Source of the DNA: Acidobacteriota bacterium
GTDB taxonomy: Bacteria; Acidobacteriota; Terriglobia; Terriglobales; SCQP01
Direction of reading: 5' to 3'
Assembly (NCBI GenBank): GCA_027314025.1
Contig: DAHVCP010000005.1
Location: 1 to 55,054, forward strand
DNA length: 55,054 bases
Every line of letters begins with the position of its first letter. Position 1 is the stretch's first letter. The position numbers and the translations under genes were made by a program. Under the pieces are notes generated by a model. The model did no database searches and had not been told where the DNA came from. It worked only from the letters and a program-made list of their open reading frames with translations. Positions 7,504 through 17,000 of the stretch are shown here, piece by piece.

Positions 7504-8328
7504 ATGCGTCTGCGCGATGACAATCCCCGCGGCGAATCCCTGCGCGGAGGATTATGGCTTTCCGTGTTGGGGCACGTGGCCATAGCGGCGCTAGTGGTCT
7601 ATGGCGCTAGCCTCTTCCCTGCCCTGGACATAGGTGGCCAGCACCCAGGCGGAGCGGGGGAAGGAACGATCATCGCCAAAATGGTGGCTAAGGTTCCTGG
7701 CGGCGTGGTGCCGATGCCGTCGCCCACGGACGTGGTCACGAAGAACCGGCTGGCGAACAACAACCCCGGAGTCACGGTGAGCCGGCCCAAGCCGCAGCTG
7801 GCGCCGATTCCCCATTCCATCCCGATTCCCGTGCGCCGGCGGCCGCATTTCAAGCCCAAGGACTTGGCCAAGCAAATGGCCGAACAACAGCTGCGGGAAT
7901 TGGCCCGTGCGAACCCACCCAAACACCCGAACCACCGGGTTGCTTACGGCGCCGGGGGCGCGGCTTCGTTTAGCTACAGCATGACCACCGGGGTAGGCGG
8001 CGGGGGCGGAATGGCCTTTGGCGACGCCAGCTTTGGGCATCTGTACACCGGCTGGATCAATCACCTGCGCGACCGATTGGCCTATTACTGGAACATGCAG
8101 ACCCGAACCTCCTCGATCCCGGTGGGCCGATTGGTATACGTCGAGTTCTCAGTGGATCGCGCGGGACATATCTCGGACATCCAATTTTCGCGGCGCAGCG
8201 GCGTCCCCGCGTTGGACGCGATGGCGCTGCACGCGGTGCAACAAATGGCGGCGTCGGAGACGGATCCCCTGCCTCCCTCCTACTCCCATTCCAGCTTGCA
8301 AGTGCGCGTCTCCTTTGAATTGCAATGA
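7504..8328 (+). CDS. TolA/TonB-like energy transducer
   Basis: This is a 274-residue periplasm-spanning protein. A single N-terminal helix at 17-38 contains S20 and H24 (LSVLGHVAI), the SxxxH pattern of TonB/TolA anchors that contact the TolQR or ExbBD motor. A Pro/Lys-rich and Gly-rich middle region follows. The C-terminal 90 residues form a TonB_C/TolA-like domain (GRLVYVEFSVDRAGHI, then GVPALDAMALHAV). Position between tolR and tolB implies the TolA role, energising Pal and TolB, but the C-terminal domain reads closer to TonB. Its stop overlaps the tolB start by 4 nt. Confidence 0.8.
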   Translation: MRLRDDNPRGESLRGGLWLSVLGHVAIAALVVYGASLFPALDIGGQHPGGAGEGTIIAKMVAKVPGGVVPMPSPTDVVTKNRLANNNPGVTVSRPKPQLAPIPHSIPIPVRRRPHFKPKDLAKQMAEQQLRELARANPPKHPNHRVAYGAGGAASFSYSMTTGVGGGGGMAFGDASFGHLYTGWINHLRDRLAYYWNMQTRTSSIPVGRLVYVEFSVDRAGHISDIQFSRRSGVPALDAMALHAVQQMAASETDPLPPSYSHSSLQVRVSFELQ

Positions 8329-9710
8329 ACATGAATCCCTTCAACCCGCGCGGGTGGCGCATGCACCCGCTCCTTCGTTCCGTTCTCGCCGCCGGCACGG
8401 TACTGGCATGCGTGGCTGCCTTGGCGGCGGCGCCGCCGCAGGTGAACATCGCCATCACGGGCGCCAAAAAGCTGCGGCTGGCGCAACCGGTGTTTCGTCT
8501 GCTGTCGCCGCCCACCAGCAGCCATCAGGCGTTGCAAACCACCTTCGACTCGGTGCTGTGGAATGACCTCTATCAGTCGGGATTAGTGATCATGGTCAGC
8601 CGCAGCTTCTATCCGCAGCAGCAGCCATCCACCCCGCAGGATTTGCCGGCGGCGCAGCTAACCGTCTGGAGCCAGCAGCCCACCACCGCGCAGCGATTGG
8701 TGTTTGGCAACATTCAGGTGGCAAATCATTTGCTGCGGATCGAGGGCTACCTCTACAACATCACCAACCCGCAGCAACCGTTCATGATCGGCAAGCGGTA
8801 TACGGACCAGGCCACGCCGGCCGCCGCGCGCGAGATCGCGCATGAGTTCGCCGACGCCATCATCCAAGCCCTGGGCGGGGGACCCGGAATCGCGCAGAGC
8901 AAGATCGCGTTCATCAGCAATCGCAGCGGACACAAGGAGATCTGGTTGATGGATTACGACGGCCACGGCCAGCACCAGATCACCCGGCTGCAAAGCATTT
9001 CGTACTCGCCGCGGCTATCTCCCGACGGCAGCAAGATCGCCTTCATGAGCTTCGCCAGCGGACGGCCCGAGATCCGCATTTATTCGCTGCTGACGCACCG
9101 CTACCTATACTTTCCGGATTTTGGCGGCACCAACGCCACGCCGGCCTGGTCTCCGGATGGCTCGCATCTGGCTTTTTCCTCCTCGATGCACGGCGGCTAC
9201 ATGGAGATCTATACGATTCGCGCCAACGGCACCCACCTGCGGCAATTAACCTATTCCCATTCCGTGAACATGGCGCCGGTCTGGAACCCGAGAACCGGGG
9301 CCCAGTTGGCGTTCGAAAGCGACCGGACTGGACTGCCGCAGATCTACACCATGGACTCCGACGGCACCAACCAGCGGGATATTACTCCGACTGGCTACGC
9401 GGTCAGCCCCTCCTGGTCGCCCAACGGGCAAGCCCTGGCCTTCTCCTGGCGGCGGAACGGCCAGGGAGAAGAAAACGCCGGCGGCTATGACATCTATATT
9501 TTCAATTTGGCCGATGGGTCCTATACTCAGTTGACTCATAATGGTCTGCGCAATGATTTCCCTAGCTGGGCGCCGGACGGCCGCCACCTGGTGTTCGCCT
9601 CCGGGAGCGGTCGGCATTGGCAGCTGTTCACCGTGTTGGCGGACGGTTCCGATCCGACCCAGTTGACCTTTGCCGGCAGCAATACCATGCCGAACTGGTC
9701 CTGGCACTGA
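8325..9710 (+). CDS. tolB: Tol-Pal system beta-propeller protein TolB
   Basis: TolB is a periplasmic protein of the Tol-Pal system. The 461-residue product has a signal peptide (about 1-36, ending VAALAAAPP), a TolB N-terminal domain, and from about 195 a six-bladed propeller built of repeats such as YSPRLSPDGSKIAFMS, PAWSPDGSHLAFSS, PSWSPNGQALAFSW and PSWAPDGRHLVFAS. The start ATG forms an ATGA overlap with the transducer stop. It shuttles between the TolA-type protein and Pal to recycle Pal at constriction sites. Confidence 0.95.
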   Translation: MNMNPFNPRGWRMHPLLRSVLAAGTVLACVAALAAAPPQVNIAITGAKKLRLAQPVFRLLSPPTSSHQALQTTFDSVLWNDLYQSGLVIMVSRSFYPQQQPSTPQDLPAAQLTVWSQQPTTAQRLVFGNIQVANHLLRIEGYLYNITNPQQPFMIGKRYTDQATPAAAREIAHEFADAIIQALGGGPGIAQSKIAFISNRSGHKEIWLMDYDGHGQHQITRLQSISYSPRLSPDGSKIAFMSFASGRPEIRIYSLLTHRYLYFPDFGGTNATPAWSPDGSHLAFSSSMHGGYMEIYTIRANGTHLRQLTYSHSVNMAPVWNPRTGAQLAFESDRTGLPQIYTMDSDGTNQRDITPTGYAVSPSWSPNGQALAFSWRRNGQGEENAGGYDIYIFNLADGSYTQLTHNGLRNDFPSWAPDGRHLVFASGSGRHWQLFTVLADGSDPTQLTFAGSNTMPNWSWH

Positions 9711-9838
9711 GGGTACGGTTTCGTCGTCGAGCGCGAGCCAGGCGGCGAGGTTTTGAAACGCACATCTCTCGCGATACGTCTCACTCACACCCTATGGCGA
9801 CGCACTGCCATTCACTTGGTTCACCACGGAGGAATCCG

Positions 9839-10600
9839 ATGTCCCATGCCCGCTCACGCTACCTACTCACATTGGTAGGGGCGCTCGCAATGATGATGGT
9901 TCTGGCCGGCTGCAAGCATAAACCCGCACCGGCTCCGCCCGCTCCGCCGCCTCCGCCCGCTCCGGCCCCGACGGTCACCTTGAACGCCAACCCGGACACC
10001 ATCCAGGCCGGCCAAAGCGCCACCCTCACCTGGACATCCAGCAATGCCCAGCAGGTGCAGCTTAACGGCTCGACGGTTGACAACAATGGCTCGGAGACGG
10101 TTTCCCCGGCGCAGACCACGACCTATGAGATCGTGGCCACCGGGAGCAACAACCAAACCGCCAACGCCAGCGCCACGGTGACGGTAACCCCGGCGCCCGC
10201 GCCGCCGCCGCCCACGCCGCAGCCTAAGGTGGAGTCGCTCGCCGACCGCTTCAAGCAGAACGTCGGCGACATTTACTTTGCCTTCAACAAGACCAACATC
10301 AGCCCCACGGCGCAGGAGACGCTCCAGCAGGACGCCACCTGGCTGAACGCGCACCCCAGCGTCAATATTCTCATCGCTGGACACTGCGATGAGCGCGGCA
10401 GCGCGGAATACAACATGGGTCTGGGCGACCGCCGGGCCAATTCCGGCCGGAGCTACCTGATCCAGTTGGGCGTGGCCGCCAATCGCATCCAAACCATTAG
10501 CTATGGCAAGGAGCGGCCGTTCTGCACGGAGCACACCCCGTCCTGCTGGCAGTCGAATCGCCGCGATCACATTACAATGGCCGCGAACGGCGACAAGTAA
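9839..10600 (+). CDS. pal: Peptidoglycan-associated lipoprotein Pal with Ig-like insert
   Basis: This 253-residue outer-membrane lipoprotein has a lipobox LAGC with the acylated Cys at 25. A Pro/Ala linker is followed by an Ig-like segment at about 45-120 (TVTLNANPDTIQAGQSATLT, then TTTYEIVATG), unusual for Pal. The OmpA-C peptidoglycan-binding domain fills about 135-253 (IYFAFNKTNIS, IAGHCDERGSAEYNMGLGDR). The ATG at 9839 is chosen for its lipoprotein signal and the GGAGGA 5 nt upstream. A strong terminator follows, closing the tolQ-to-pal transcript before cpoB. Confidence 0.93.
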   Translation: MSHARSRYLLTLVGALAMMMVLAGCKHKPAPAPPAPPPPPAPAPTVTLNANPDTIQAGQSATLTWTSSNAQQVQLNGSTVDNNGSETVSPAQTTTYEIVATGSNNQTANASATVTVTPAPAPPPPTPQPKVESLADRFKQNVGDIYFAFNKTNISPTAQETLQQDATWLNAHPSVNILIAGHCDERGSAEYNMGLGDRRANSGRSYLIQLGVAANRIQTISYGKERPFCTEHTPSCWQSNRRDHITMAANGDK

Positions 10601-10626
10601 AGCTTCCGGCAACGCCGGGATTACGG

Positions 10627-10657
10627 TCGGGCGGCCCGCGGGCCGCCCGATTTTTTT
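10627..10657 (+). terminator. Rho-independent terminator after pal
   Basis: A perfect 12-bp-arm inverted repeat (TCGGGCGGCCCG/CGGGCCGCCCGA, 10627-10650) is followed directly by seven T residues (10651-10657). Confidence 0.92.
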
Positions 10658-10736
10658 GCCGGCCGCACCACCATCCGCCGCCCAGGAACCACGGCGGCAA
10701 CCCATGCGCCCGCTAGGCGGAGGCGCCAAACCCCAG

Positions 10737-10742
10737 TACAAT
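10737..10742 (+). promoter_or_regulatory. -10-like hexamer TACAAT just before cpoB
   Basis: TACAAT ends 7 nt before the cpoB ATG, after the pal terminator. If used, transcription would begin at or next to the start codon. No good -35 is visible. Confidence 0.45.
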
Positions 10743-10749
10743 TCGAGTT

Positions 10750-11613
10750 ATGACCAAGAAGCTGCTGGCCGCTCTGCTGTTCATGGTGGTGCTGGCCGCC
10801 CCCGCCTGGCCGGTGAACCGGCAAATCCTGGCCCTGCAACAACAGGTCTCCCTGCTGATGTCGGAAATGCAGAATCTGCAACAGACCTTTACCGCCAATC
10901 TCGCGTCACTAAAGACGCTCATTGGACAAAACGCCGACAACATCAACAAGTTGGAACTGGCGCTGAATACACTGCAACACAGCGTGGACCGTGCGGACGC
11001 CAACAACGGGCAGAATTGGCAGCAGGCCAACCAGCAGTTCCAAGCGCTCAGCCAGAGTCTGAGCGATCTGCAAGCGCGCCTCAACACGGCGAACGAAGCG
11101 CTGCAACAGATCCAGCAGGCGCAGCAAAATCTCCCCGCGCCGCAAACCCCGCCGGCGGCGACCGGCAACAACGGCGCGGCGGCCGCATCGGGCGGTGGCG
11201 GCGCGGCGGCCAACGGATCGCCGGTCCTGCCCGCCGCCCAGCTGTACCAAAACGCCGTCTCGGACTACGTCGCCGGCTCGTATCCGCTCGCCGCCAGTGA
11301 ATTTCATCAGTTCCTGAAGGCCTATGCCAGCGACGGCCATGCGCCGGAAGCCGCCTACTACCTCGGCGACATCCAAATGAAGGAGCGGCACTATAAGTCC
11401 GCGGTGCAGACCTTCGATTCCGTGCTCAACAACTTCCCCGACCAAAAGGTCGCCGCCGGAGCGCAGTTGAAGAAAGCGTATTCGCTGATCGCGTTGCGGG
11501 AACGCAGCGCCGGCATCCGCGAACTGCGGAACTTGATCCACCATTTTCCACACACGCAGGAAGCCGACCAGGCGCGCCAAGAACTCCAAGCGCTCGGCGT
11601 GTCGGCGCGGTAG
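10750..11613 (+). CDS. cpoB: Tol-Pal accessory protein CpoB (YbgF)
   Basis: This 287-residue periplasmic protein has a signal peptide (1-21, ending APAWP), a long Gln-rich coiled coil (about 24-125) that would trimerise, a low-complexity Ala/Gly linker, and C-terminal TPR repeats (about 160-285: LYQNAVSDYVAGSYPLAASE, EAAYYLGDIQMKERHYKSAV). This order is diagnostic of CpoB/YbgF, which links Tol-Pal with peptidoglycan synthesis. It follows pal as in most tol-pal clusters, but a terminator and a -10-like hexamer suggest a separate transcript. Confidence 0.92.
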   Translation: MTKKLLAALLFMVVLAAPAWPVNRQILALQQQVSLLMSEMQNLQQTFTANLASLKTLIGQNADNINKLELALNTLQHSVDRADANNGQNWQQANQQFQALSQSLSDLQARLNTANEALQQIQQAQQNLPAPQTPPAATGNNGAAAASGGGGAAANGSPVLPAAQLYQNAVSDYVAGSYPLAASEFHQFLKAYASDGHAPEAAYYLGDIQMKERHYKSAVQTFDSVLNNFPDQKVAAGAQLKKAYSLIALRERSAGIRELRNLIHHFPHTQEADQARQELQALGVSAR

Positions 11614-11721
11614 CTGCTCTCCGACCGCATCGCGTTAGCCCCTTTTCCCGCCCCGCCGCCAAGCGTAGCGACCCTTCGGGCTGCAACTGCCGCCACGCCA
11701 CGGCGCATCGCAACCGCCATA

Positions 11722-12075
11722 ATGCCGGATCCAGCGACGCAGAGGCGAGTGCGGCGCGACCAGTTCCAGGGCAAGGCGCCGTCAACACAAGCGGGGGAGT
11801 TCGTGCGGGAGGAATTCGCACACGCACGAGAGGGAAAACACGCGGTCAAGTCTCCACGCCAGGCGGTCGCCATCGGACTCGCCAAGGCGCGCCGCGCCGG
11901 CATCCCGGTAAAACCACGCACGGGCGGCGCCCGGCCGGGAGGCCGCAAACCAGCAGCACGCGTATCGAAACCCGCCCGCGCCGGCGGCCGTCAGGGAGCG
12001 GGAAGCAACCGAGCCGCACGGCCCAGCGCCCGGCGCACCAACCGATCGCGTAACCAATCCCGCAACCGGCCCTAG
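11722..12075 (+). CDS. Small basic protein, DUF6496-like
   Basis: This is a 117-residue, very Arg-rich product. Residues 25-65 (GEFVREEFAHAREGKHAVKS, RQAVAIGLAKARRAGIP) resemble the DUF6496 domain, a short helical domain with a conserved QAIAIGLSEAR-like motif. The remaining C-terminal half is an Arg/Ala/Ser-rich tail like nucleic-acid-binding tails. No ribosome-binding site is obvious before the ATG. Role unknown; DNA binding is a guess from charge. Confidence 0.6.
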   Translation: MPDPATQRRVRRDQFQGKAPSTQAGEFVREEFAHAREGKHAVKSPRQAVAIGLAKARRAGIPVKPRTGGARPGGRKPAARVSKPARAGGRQGAGSNRAARPSARRTNRSRNQSRNRP

Positions 12076-12404
12076 GTAAAGCGCCGCCCCTCCCCTCGTG
12101 CCCCAGCTAGCGGCGCGCCGCCTAACGGGCCGAGGGCAGCGATCCGGGCGGCGTACCGGCGGCGCGGCCGGCTTCGCCCGCGCGGAATTGCGGCCCCGCG
12201 GCCCGTGCCCCAGCGCCGGCGGCGCATGCACTAAGGCCGGCGGCGCGGGTCGTTCCGGCGGGCGCCATGGCGATCGGCGACTGGCAGCGACGGCTGTCGT
12301 TCCGATGGCCGGCCTTTCGCTGCGCCGCCCAGTACTACGCTACAGGGCGCGCGGCAGGGAGAGCGGAGACCGCGCAGCTGAACGCCGCTACGGTATCATT
12401 TGCC
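12076..12404. other. GC-rich intergenic region before folD
   Basis: No supported gene, RNA or clear repeat is seen. Open frames here have skewed composition and no recognisable domain. Near its right end a TATCAT hexamer (12394-12399) precedes the folD leader ORF. Confidence 0.5.
12394..12399 (+). promoter_or_regulatory. -10-like TATCAT before the folD leader ORF
   Basis: TATCAT lies 5 nt before an ATG at 12405, too close for a conventional leader; it fits a leaderless or very short-leader transcript. No -35 match is evident. Confidence 0.4.
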
Positions 12405-12461
12405 ATGGACAGAATCGCCAGGAGCATCCCCACGAGCCAGGAGTTGCGCCCACCGGCATGA
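12405..12461 (+). CDS. 18-aa leader ORF coupled to folD
   Basis: The ORF encodes MDRIARSIPTSQELRPPA and ends in a TGA that overlaps the folD ATG (ATGA at 12458-12461). It lies between a -10-like hexamer and folD, and folD itself has CCAGGAG only at an awkward 13-nt distance. The arrangement suggests translational coupling. The peptide has no recognised function, and an ORF this short may be coincidental. Confidence 0.4.
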   Translation: MDRIARSIPTSQELRPPA

Positions 12462-13393
12462 GCGCGACGATTTTGGATGGAAGGCGCATAGCGGCTGAGA
12501 TCCGCGCCGAGGTTGGTGTTCAAGTCCACGCAATCCGGCAATCGGGTCATCAACCGCGGTTGGCGGTGGTTCTGGTGGGCGACAATGCGGCGTCGGCGGT
12601 CTATGTCCGCGGCAAAGTCAAAGCCTGTGCGGAGCTGGGAATCGCCTCCGAGCAGGTGCTCCCGCCTGCCGACATCCGCACCGCCGAATTGCATCGGATC
12701 ATTGCCGGCCTAAATGCAAACCCAGCCGTGGACGGCATTTTGGTGCAATTGCCTCTGCCGGCCCACATTGACGCCCGAGAAATCCTGGTGGCGGTTGATC
12801 CCGACAAGGATGTGGATGGCTTCCATCCCCTCAATGTCGGCAACTTGGTCGCCGGCCGGCCCGGCCCTCGCCCCTGCACCCCGGCGGGCATCATCGAGTT
12901 GCTGCGGCGGCACCGCATCGCAATGGAGGGGCAAGAGGCGGTCGTGGTGGGACGCAGCGACATCGTGGGCAAACCGATGGCGCTGCTGTTGCTCCAGGAA
13001 AACGCCACGGTCACCATCGCCCACTCCCGCACCCGTGACCTCGCCGCGGTTTGCCGCCGGGCGGATATCTTGGTCGCCGCGGTCGGCCGGCCAGGTTTCC
13101 TCGGCCGGGACGCCATCCGGCCCGGCGCGGTGGTCGTGGACGTGGGCATGAATCGCCTGACCGACCCAACCGCCGTGCAACGTTTCTACCCCGGCGACGA
13201 GCAGCGTCGCGCCGCCTTCGCGCGCAATGGCTCCACGCTGATCGGCGACGTGGATCCGGCGGCCGCGATGGAATTGGCCGCCGCTTTTACCCCCGTTCCC
13301 GGCGGGGTAGGGCCCCTGACCATCGCCATGCTCATGGCGAATACGGTCGCAGCCGCCCAGCGCCACATTTCCATGCCCAAGCCGGCACGGTAG
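12458..13393 (+). CDS. folD: Bifunctional methylenetetrahydrofolate dehydrogenase/cyclohydrolase FolD
   Basis: FolD interconverts 5,10-methylene-THF, 5,10-methenyl-THF and 10-formyl-THF in the cytosol. The 311-residue product carries the family motifs: Y49 and K53 of the catalytic YVRGK segment, VDGILVQLPLPAHID, DKDVDGFHP, PCTPAGIIELL, the NADP-binding VVVGRSDIVGKPMALLL, then GAVVVDVGMNR and FTPVPGGVGPLTIAMLM. It is slightly longer than E. coli FolD (288). The ATG at 12458 starts at the conserved N-terminus; a much longer upstream open frame has no family similarity. coaE follows 12 nt later. Confidence 0.95.
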   Translation: MSATILDGRRIAAEIRAEVGVQVHAIRQSGHQPRLAVVLVGDNAASAVYVRGKVKACAELGIASEQVLPPADIRTAELHRIIAGLNANPAVDGILVQLPLPAHIDAREILVAVDPDKDVDGFHPLNVGNLVAGRPGPRPCTPAGIIELLRRHRIAMEGQEAVVVGRSDIVGKPMALLLLQENATVTIAHSRTRDLAAVCRRADILVAAVGRPGFLGRDAIRPGAVVVDVGMNRLTDPTAVQRFYPGDEQRRAAFARNGSTLIGDVDPAAAMELAAAFTPVPGGVGPLTIAMLMANTVAAAQRHISMPKPAR

Positions 13394-13405
13394 GGTAAGC
13401 CCGCT

Positions 13406-14008
13406 ATGCTGCGCGTAGGTCTGACCGGCGGCCTGGGAGCAGGCAAGAGCACCGTGGCCCAATGGCTGCGCGAGGCGGGAATCCCCGTGCTCGACGCGGA
13501 TCAGGTGGCACATGCCTTACTGGCCCCGGGCGGCGAAGCGGCGCCCCAAGTGATAGCGGCCTTCGGGCCCGGCATCCTCGACGCCGGCGGGCACGTGGAT
13601 CGCCGCAAGCTCGCCGCCGTGGCGTTCGCCGATCCGGCCCAGCGCCGCCGCCTGGAGGCCATCCTGCACCCGCGGATCATCGCCGCCAGCAACGGCTGGA
13701 TGGCGGCGATGGAGCAACAAGGCCATGGCGTCGCGGTGGTCGAAGCAGCCCTGATCTTCGAGGCGGGGTCGGCGGGACGTTTCGATCGCACCATCGCCGT
13801 CGTCTGCCCCCGCGCGCAGCGCACGGAACGCTGGCGGCGCGCCGGGGGCGACCCGGCGGACGCCGAGGCGCGCCTGGCCGCGCAGTTGCCGGACGAAGAG
13901 AAGGCGCGGCGTGCGGACTGGGTGATAGACAACTCCGGCGCACCCAGTCACACACGGGCACAAGTCCAGAAGCTAATTGCCGATATGGGTTGTAATACCG
14001 GCGATTAA
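13406..14008 (+). CDS. coaE: Dephospho-CoA kinase
   Basis: CoaE phosphorylates the 3'-hydroxyl of dephospho-CoA in the last step of CoA synthesis. The 200-residue protein begins MLRVGLTGGLGAGKST with the P-loop GGLGAGKS at 8-15, then PVLDADQVAHALL (substrate-binding Asp) and the HPRII segment near 89-93. Length and motif order are standard. The gene follows folD by 12 nt, so the two probably share a transcript. It converges with the propeller-protein gene 46 bp downstream. Confidence 0.95.
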   Translation: MLRVGLTGGLGAGKSTVAQWLREAGIPVLDADQVAHALLAPGGEAAPQVIAAFGPGILDAGGHVDRRKLAAVAFADPAQRRRLEAILHPRIIAASNGWMAAMEQQGHGVAVVEAALIFEAGSAGRFDRTIAVVCPRAQRTERWRRAGGDPADAEARLAAQLPDEEKARRADWVIDNSGAPSHTRAQVQKLIADMGCNTGD

Positions 14009-14054
14009 TCCACTCCGGCGGCGCACCAATGCCGATCGCCGGACGGGCCGCCCG

Positions 14055-17000
14055 CTACCTCCCGCTCGGCTCGGTCACCGGCGGCGGCGCGCTGGCCACC
14101 ACCGGCGTCAACCCATGGCGGGCCAGCGAGCGATTGAACGCCACCATCTCCTTGCCCATGAGGCTGTCGTAAGCCGATTGCCCCTTTGCGAGCTGGGCCT
14201 CAATTACATGCAATAAGTGATAGGCCGTCCGCGTCGGCCCTTCGCCCGCGCTGCCGGCCACGTCGCCGCCGCCGGGGCCGATCTCCGCGTTGAACCAGAT
14301 GAGGTTGAGATAGGGCCGGTAGGCCTGCGTGTAGTATTTGTCGTCGCTATTGCGGTCCTCGCGCGCGATCAGCATGTCCTCGACATGGCTCATGCGCTTG
14401 CGCATCGCCGCCACAGAAGCCAGCAAAGAGGCGCGGCTCCCGCCCGCTCTCCCGGCCGCGACGGCGCGCACGGACGCCGGAAGCGGACCGGGCGCGGTCG
14501 TGCGCAGCATACCGTACACGGCATCGAGCTGCTTGCGCATCCATTCCAGTTGATCCACCATCGCGGTCACATTATCAATGTCCGCGCGCACGCGCAGGCC
14601 GAGCCGCACCGAGGCTTCAATTTGCTGCACCGTGGCACGATCTTTTGGATCCTGGAGGACGGTGAAGGGCCGCGTCACGCTCCGCCCGTCGGCGGTCAGC
14701 CGCAACGTATACCGGCCCGGCGCCACCATCGGCCCGCGGTTGGCGCCCCAAATGCCCCAGTGGATGATTGGCCGCCAGTCGTGGCCCCAGAACTGCGGCT
14801 CTTCATAAATGTATGGATTGTCCGGCGCTGGCGTGCGCAATTTGATGGTTTGGGCCGGTGCATAACGCATATCCCAAAACACACGGTGCAGTCCGGCGGA
14901 GCCGGGACCGTGCAGCGTGCGCACGACATGGCCCGTGGCATCAAGTACAGTGAGGGTCACCGGCTTCTGGGTGGCGGCGCCCATGCTGTAATCGAATATC
15001 GCGCGCCCAATGCGCGGCAACCGGTACGCCGGAGTCGGAGCAAACAGGTGGGCCGTGGCGCTCCAGTCCGCCGGAGACATGCGCTCCAACGGCGCAACAT
15101 CGTCCAAAATATAAATCCCCCGTCCATAGGTCGAGACCACCAAGTCGTGGGTCTGGCGCTGGATCACCGCCCAGGTCACCTTAGTGTGCGGCAGACCGTG
15201 GTTCAAGGGAGCCCAGTGCGCGCCATTGTCCAGGGTAAAGAACAAACCGCTGCTGGTGCCCGCGAATAGCAGGCCGCGGCGATAGGGATCGGCGCAGACA
15301 ACCTGAACGTCGGGAATCGCAGTTTTGTCTACCCCATGGCCGATGCCGGTGGCGATGTTCGTCCACGTGCGGCCATAGTCGGTGGTCATGAAGATGTACG
15401 GATGCCAGTCCCCCATCATGCGCCGCGTGATGGAGACGTAGGCGGTGCCGGGTGCAAACGGGGAGGGCGCAATACTGGTGACCTCGCCCCAGGGCCCAAT
15501 GCCAGGAATGTTCTTGGTGACATTCGTCCATTTGCCACCGCCAGCGGTCGTATACCAAACCTGGCCATCGTTGGTTCCCGCCCAAATCAGGCCCTTGCGG
15601 ATCGGCGAAGGCGCGATCGCATAGACGGTTTCGCCATAAAACTGGCCCAGATTGTCCTCGGAAAAACCGCCGGACGGCTGGAGGTATTTGGGATTGCCCG
15701 TGGAGAGATCCGGGCTGATGATGCTCCAGCTTTGTCCCTTGTCGCTGGTTTTGAATATGACCTGGCACCCGTAATACACCGTGTTGGGGTCGAAGGGATC
15801 AATCGCCAATGGCGGGGTCCAGTTGCAGCGATACTTCGTTTTGTTGGGCGGAGAGTCCAGCGTGTGCAGCCACGGACTCACCGACCGCGCCAAGCCCGTC
15901 TTGGCATTCCAGCGCGTCACCTCATCGCCGTAGCAGGACGCCCACACGATATTGGGGTTCTTGGGATCGGGCAATGTAAAGCCCGATTCACATCCGCCCA
16001 TGTTGAAGGTCCATCCCGCCGAGGGCGGCACGCCGTAGCCAAATTGCGTGCGCACGCTGGGCCCGCGCATGGTGCCGGCATCCTGCATGTTGGTGTAAAA
16101 GTTGAATGGAATCTGGTTATCCACGGCGACGTGGTACATCTGCCCGATGGGCAAACCGACCCGGTGGAAGCCCTTGCCGCCGTTGGTGGTGATGTTGATT
16201 CCGCCGTCGTCGGTGACAATGATGCGCTTGGCGTTCTGCGGGTCCACCCAAATATCGTGGTTGTCCCCGCCCCAATACGTGGGATGGAAGGTTTCCCCGC
16301 CATCGCTGGAGATCCAGAAGGAGCTGTTGGCGATGTAGACGGTATTTTCGTCAGCAGGCGACACGGCCAAGCGAATGTAATAGCCGGCGCGCCCAATCAG
16401 GTCCCGGTTCCAATTCTCCACATGCCAGTGCCGGCCGCCATCATCGGAGCGCCACAGCGAGCCTTGGTCATGGGTTTGAATCAACGCATAGACGCGGCTG
16501 GAGTTGGTGGGGGCGACGGCGACATCAATTTTGCCCAGGGGGGAATGCGGCAGGCCGTCGTGCACCAACCGCGTCCAATGATTGCCGCCGTCATGCGATA
16601 CGAAGATCCCGCTGTTCGGTCCGCCGCTATCCAGAGCCCAGGGCCGCATCTTCACCTGCCAGAACCCGGCAAACAATTTGTTTGGGTTGTGCGGATCCAT
16701 CGCCAGGCCGGAGCATCCCGCATCCGGCGCCACGTACAAAATCCGCTGCCACGTTTTGCCGCCGTCGGTGGTGCGGTACACGCCGCGGTCCGGCCCTGGG
16801 TCGGCGGCGTGGCCGAGCGCACAGACGTAGACTTCATTGGCGTTGCGCGGGTTCACCACGATCCGGCCAATGCGCCCCGTATTGGTCAGTCCCATGTGCT
16901 GCCAGGTGCGCCCCGCATCCAATGAGCGATAGACGCCATCGCCGCTCATATCGCTCGCGCGGATCAGCCAAGCTTCTCCCGTTCCCGCCCAGACCTCGTT

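Noticed and set aside
15336-16925. 529-codon plus-strand open frame opposite the propeller protein
   Set aside because: Antisense shadow with no domain; the minus-strand frame carries the Asp-box repeats and signal peptide.
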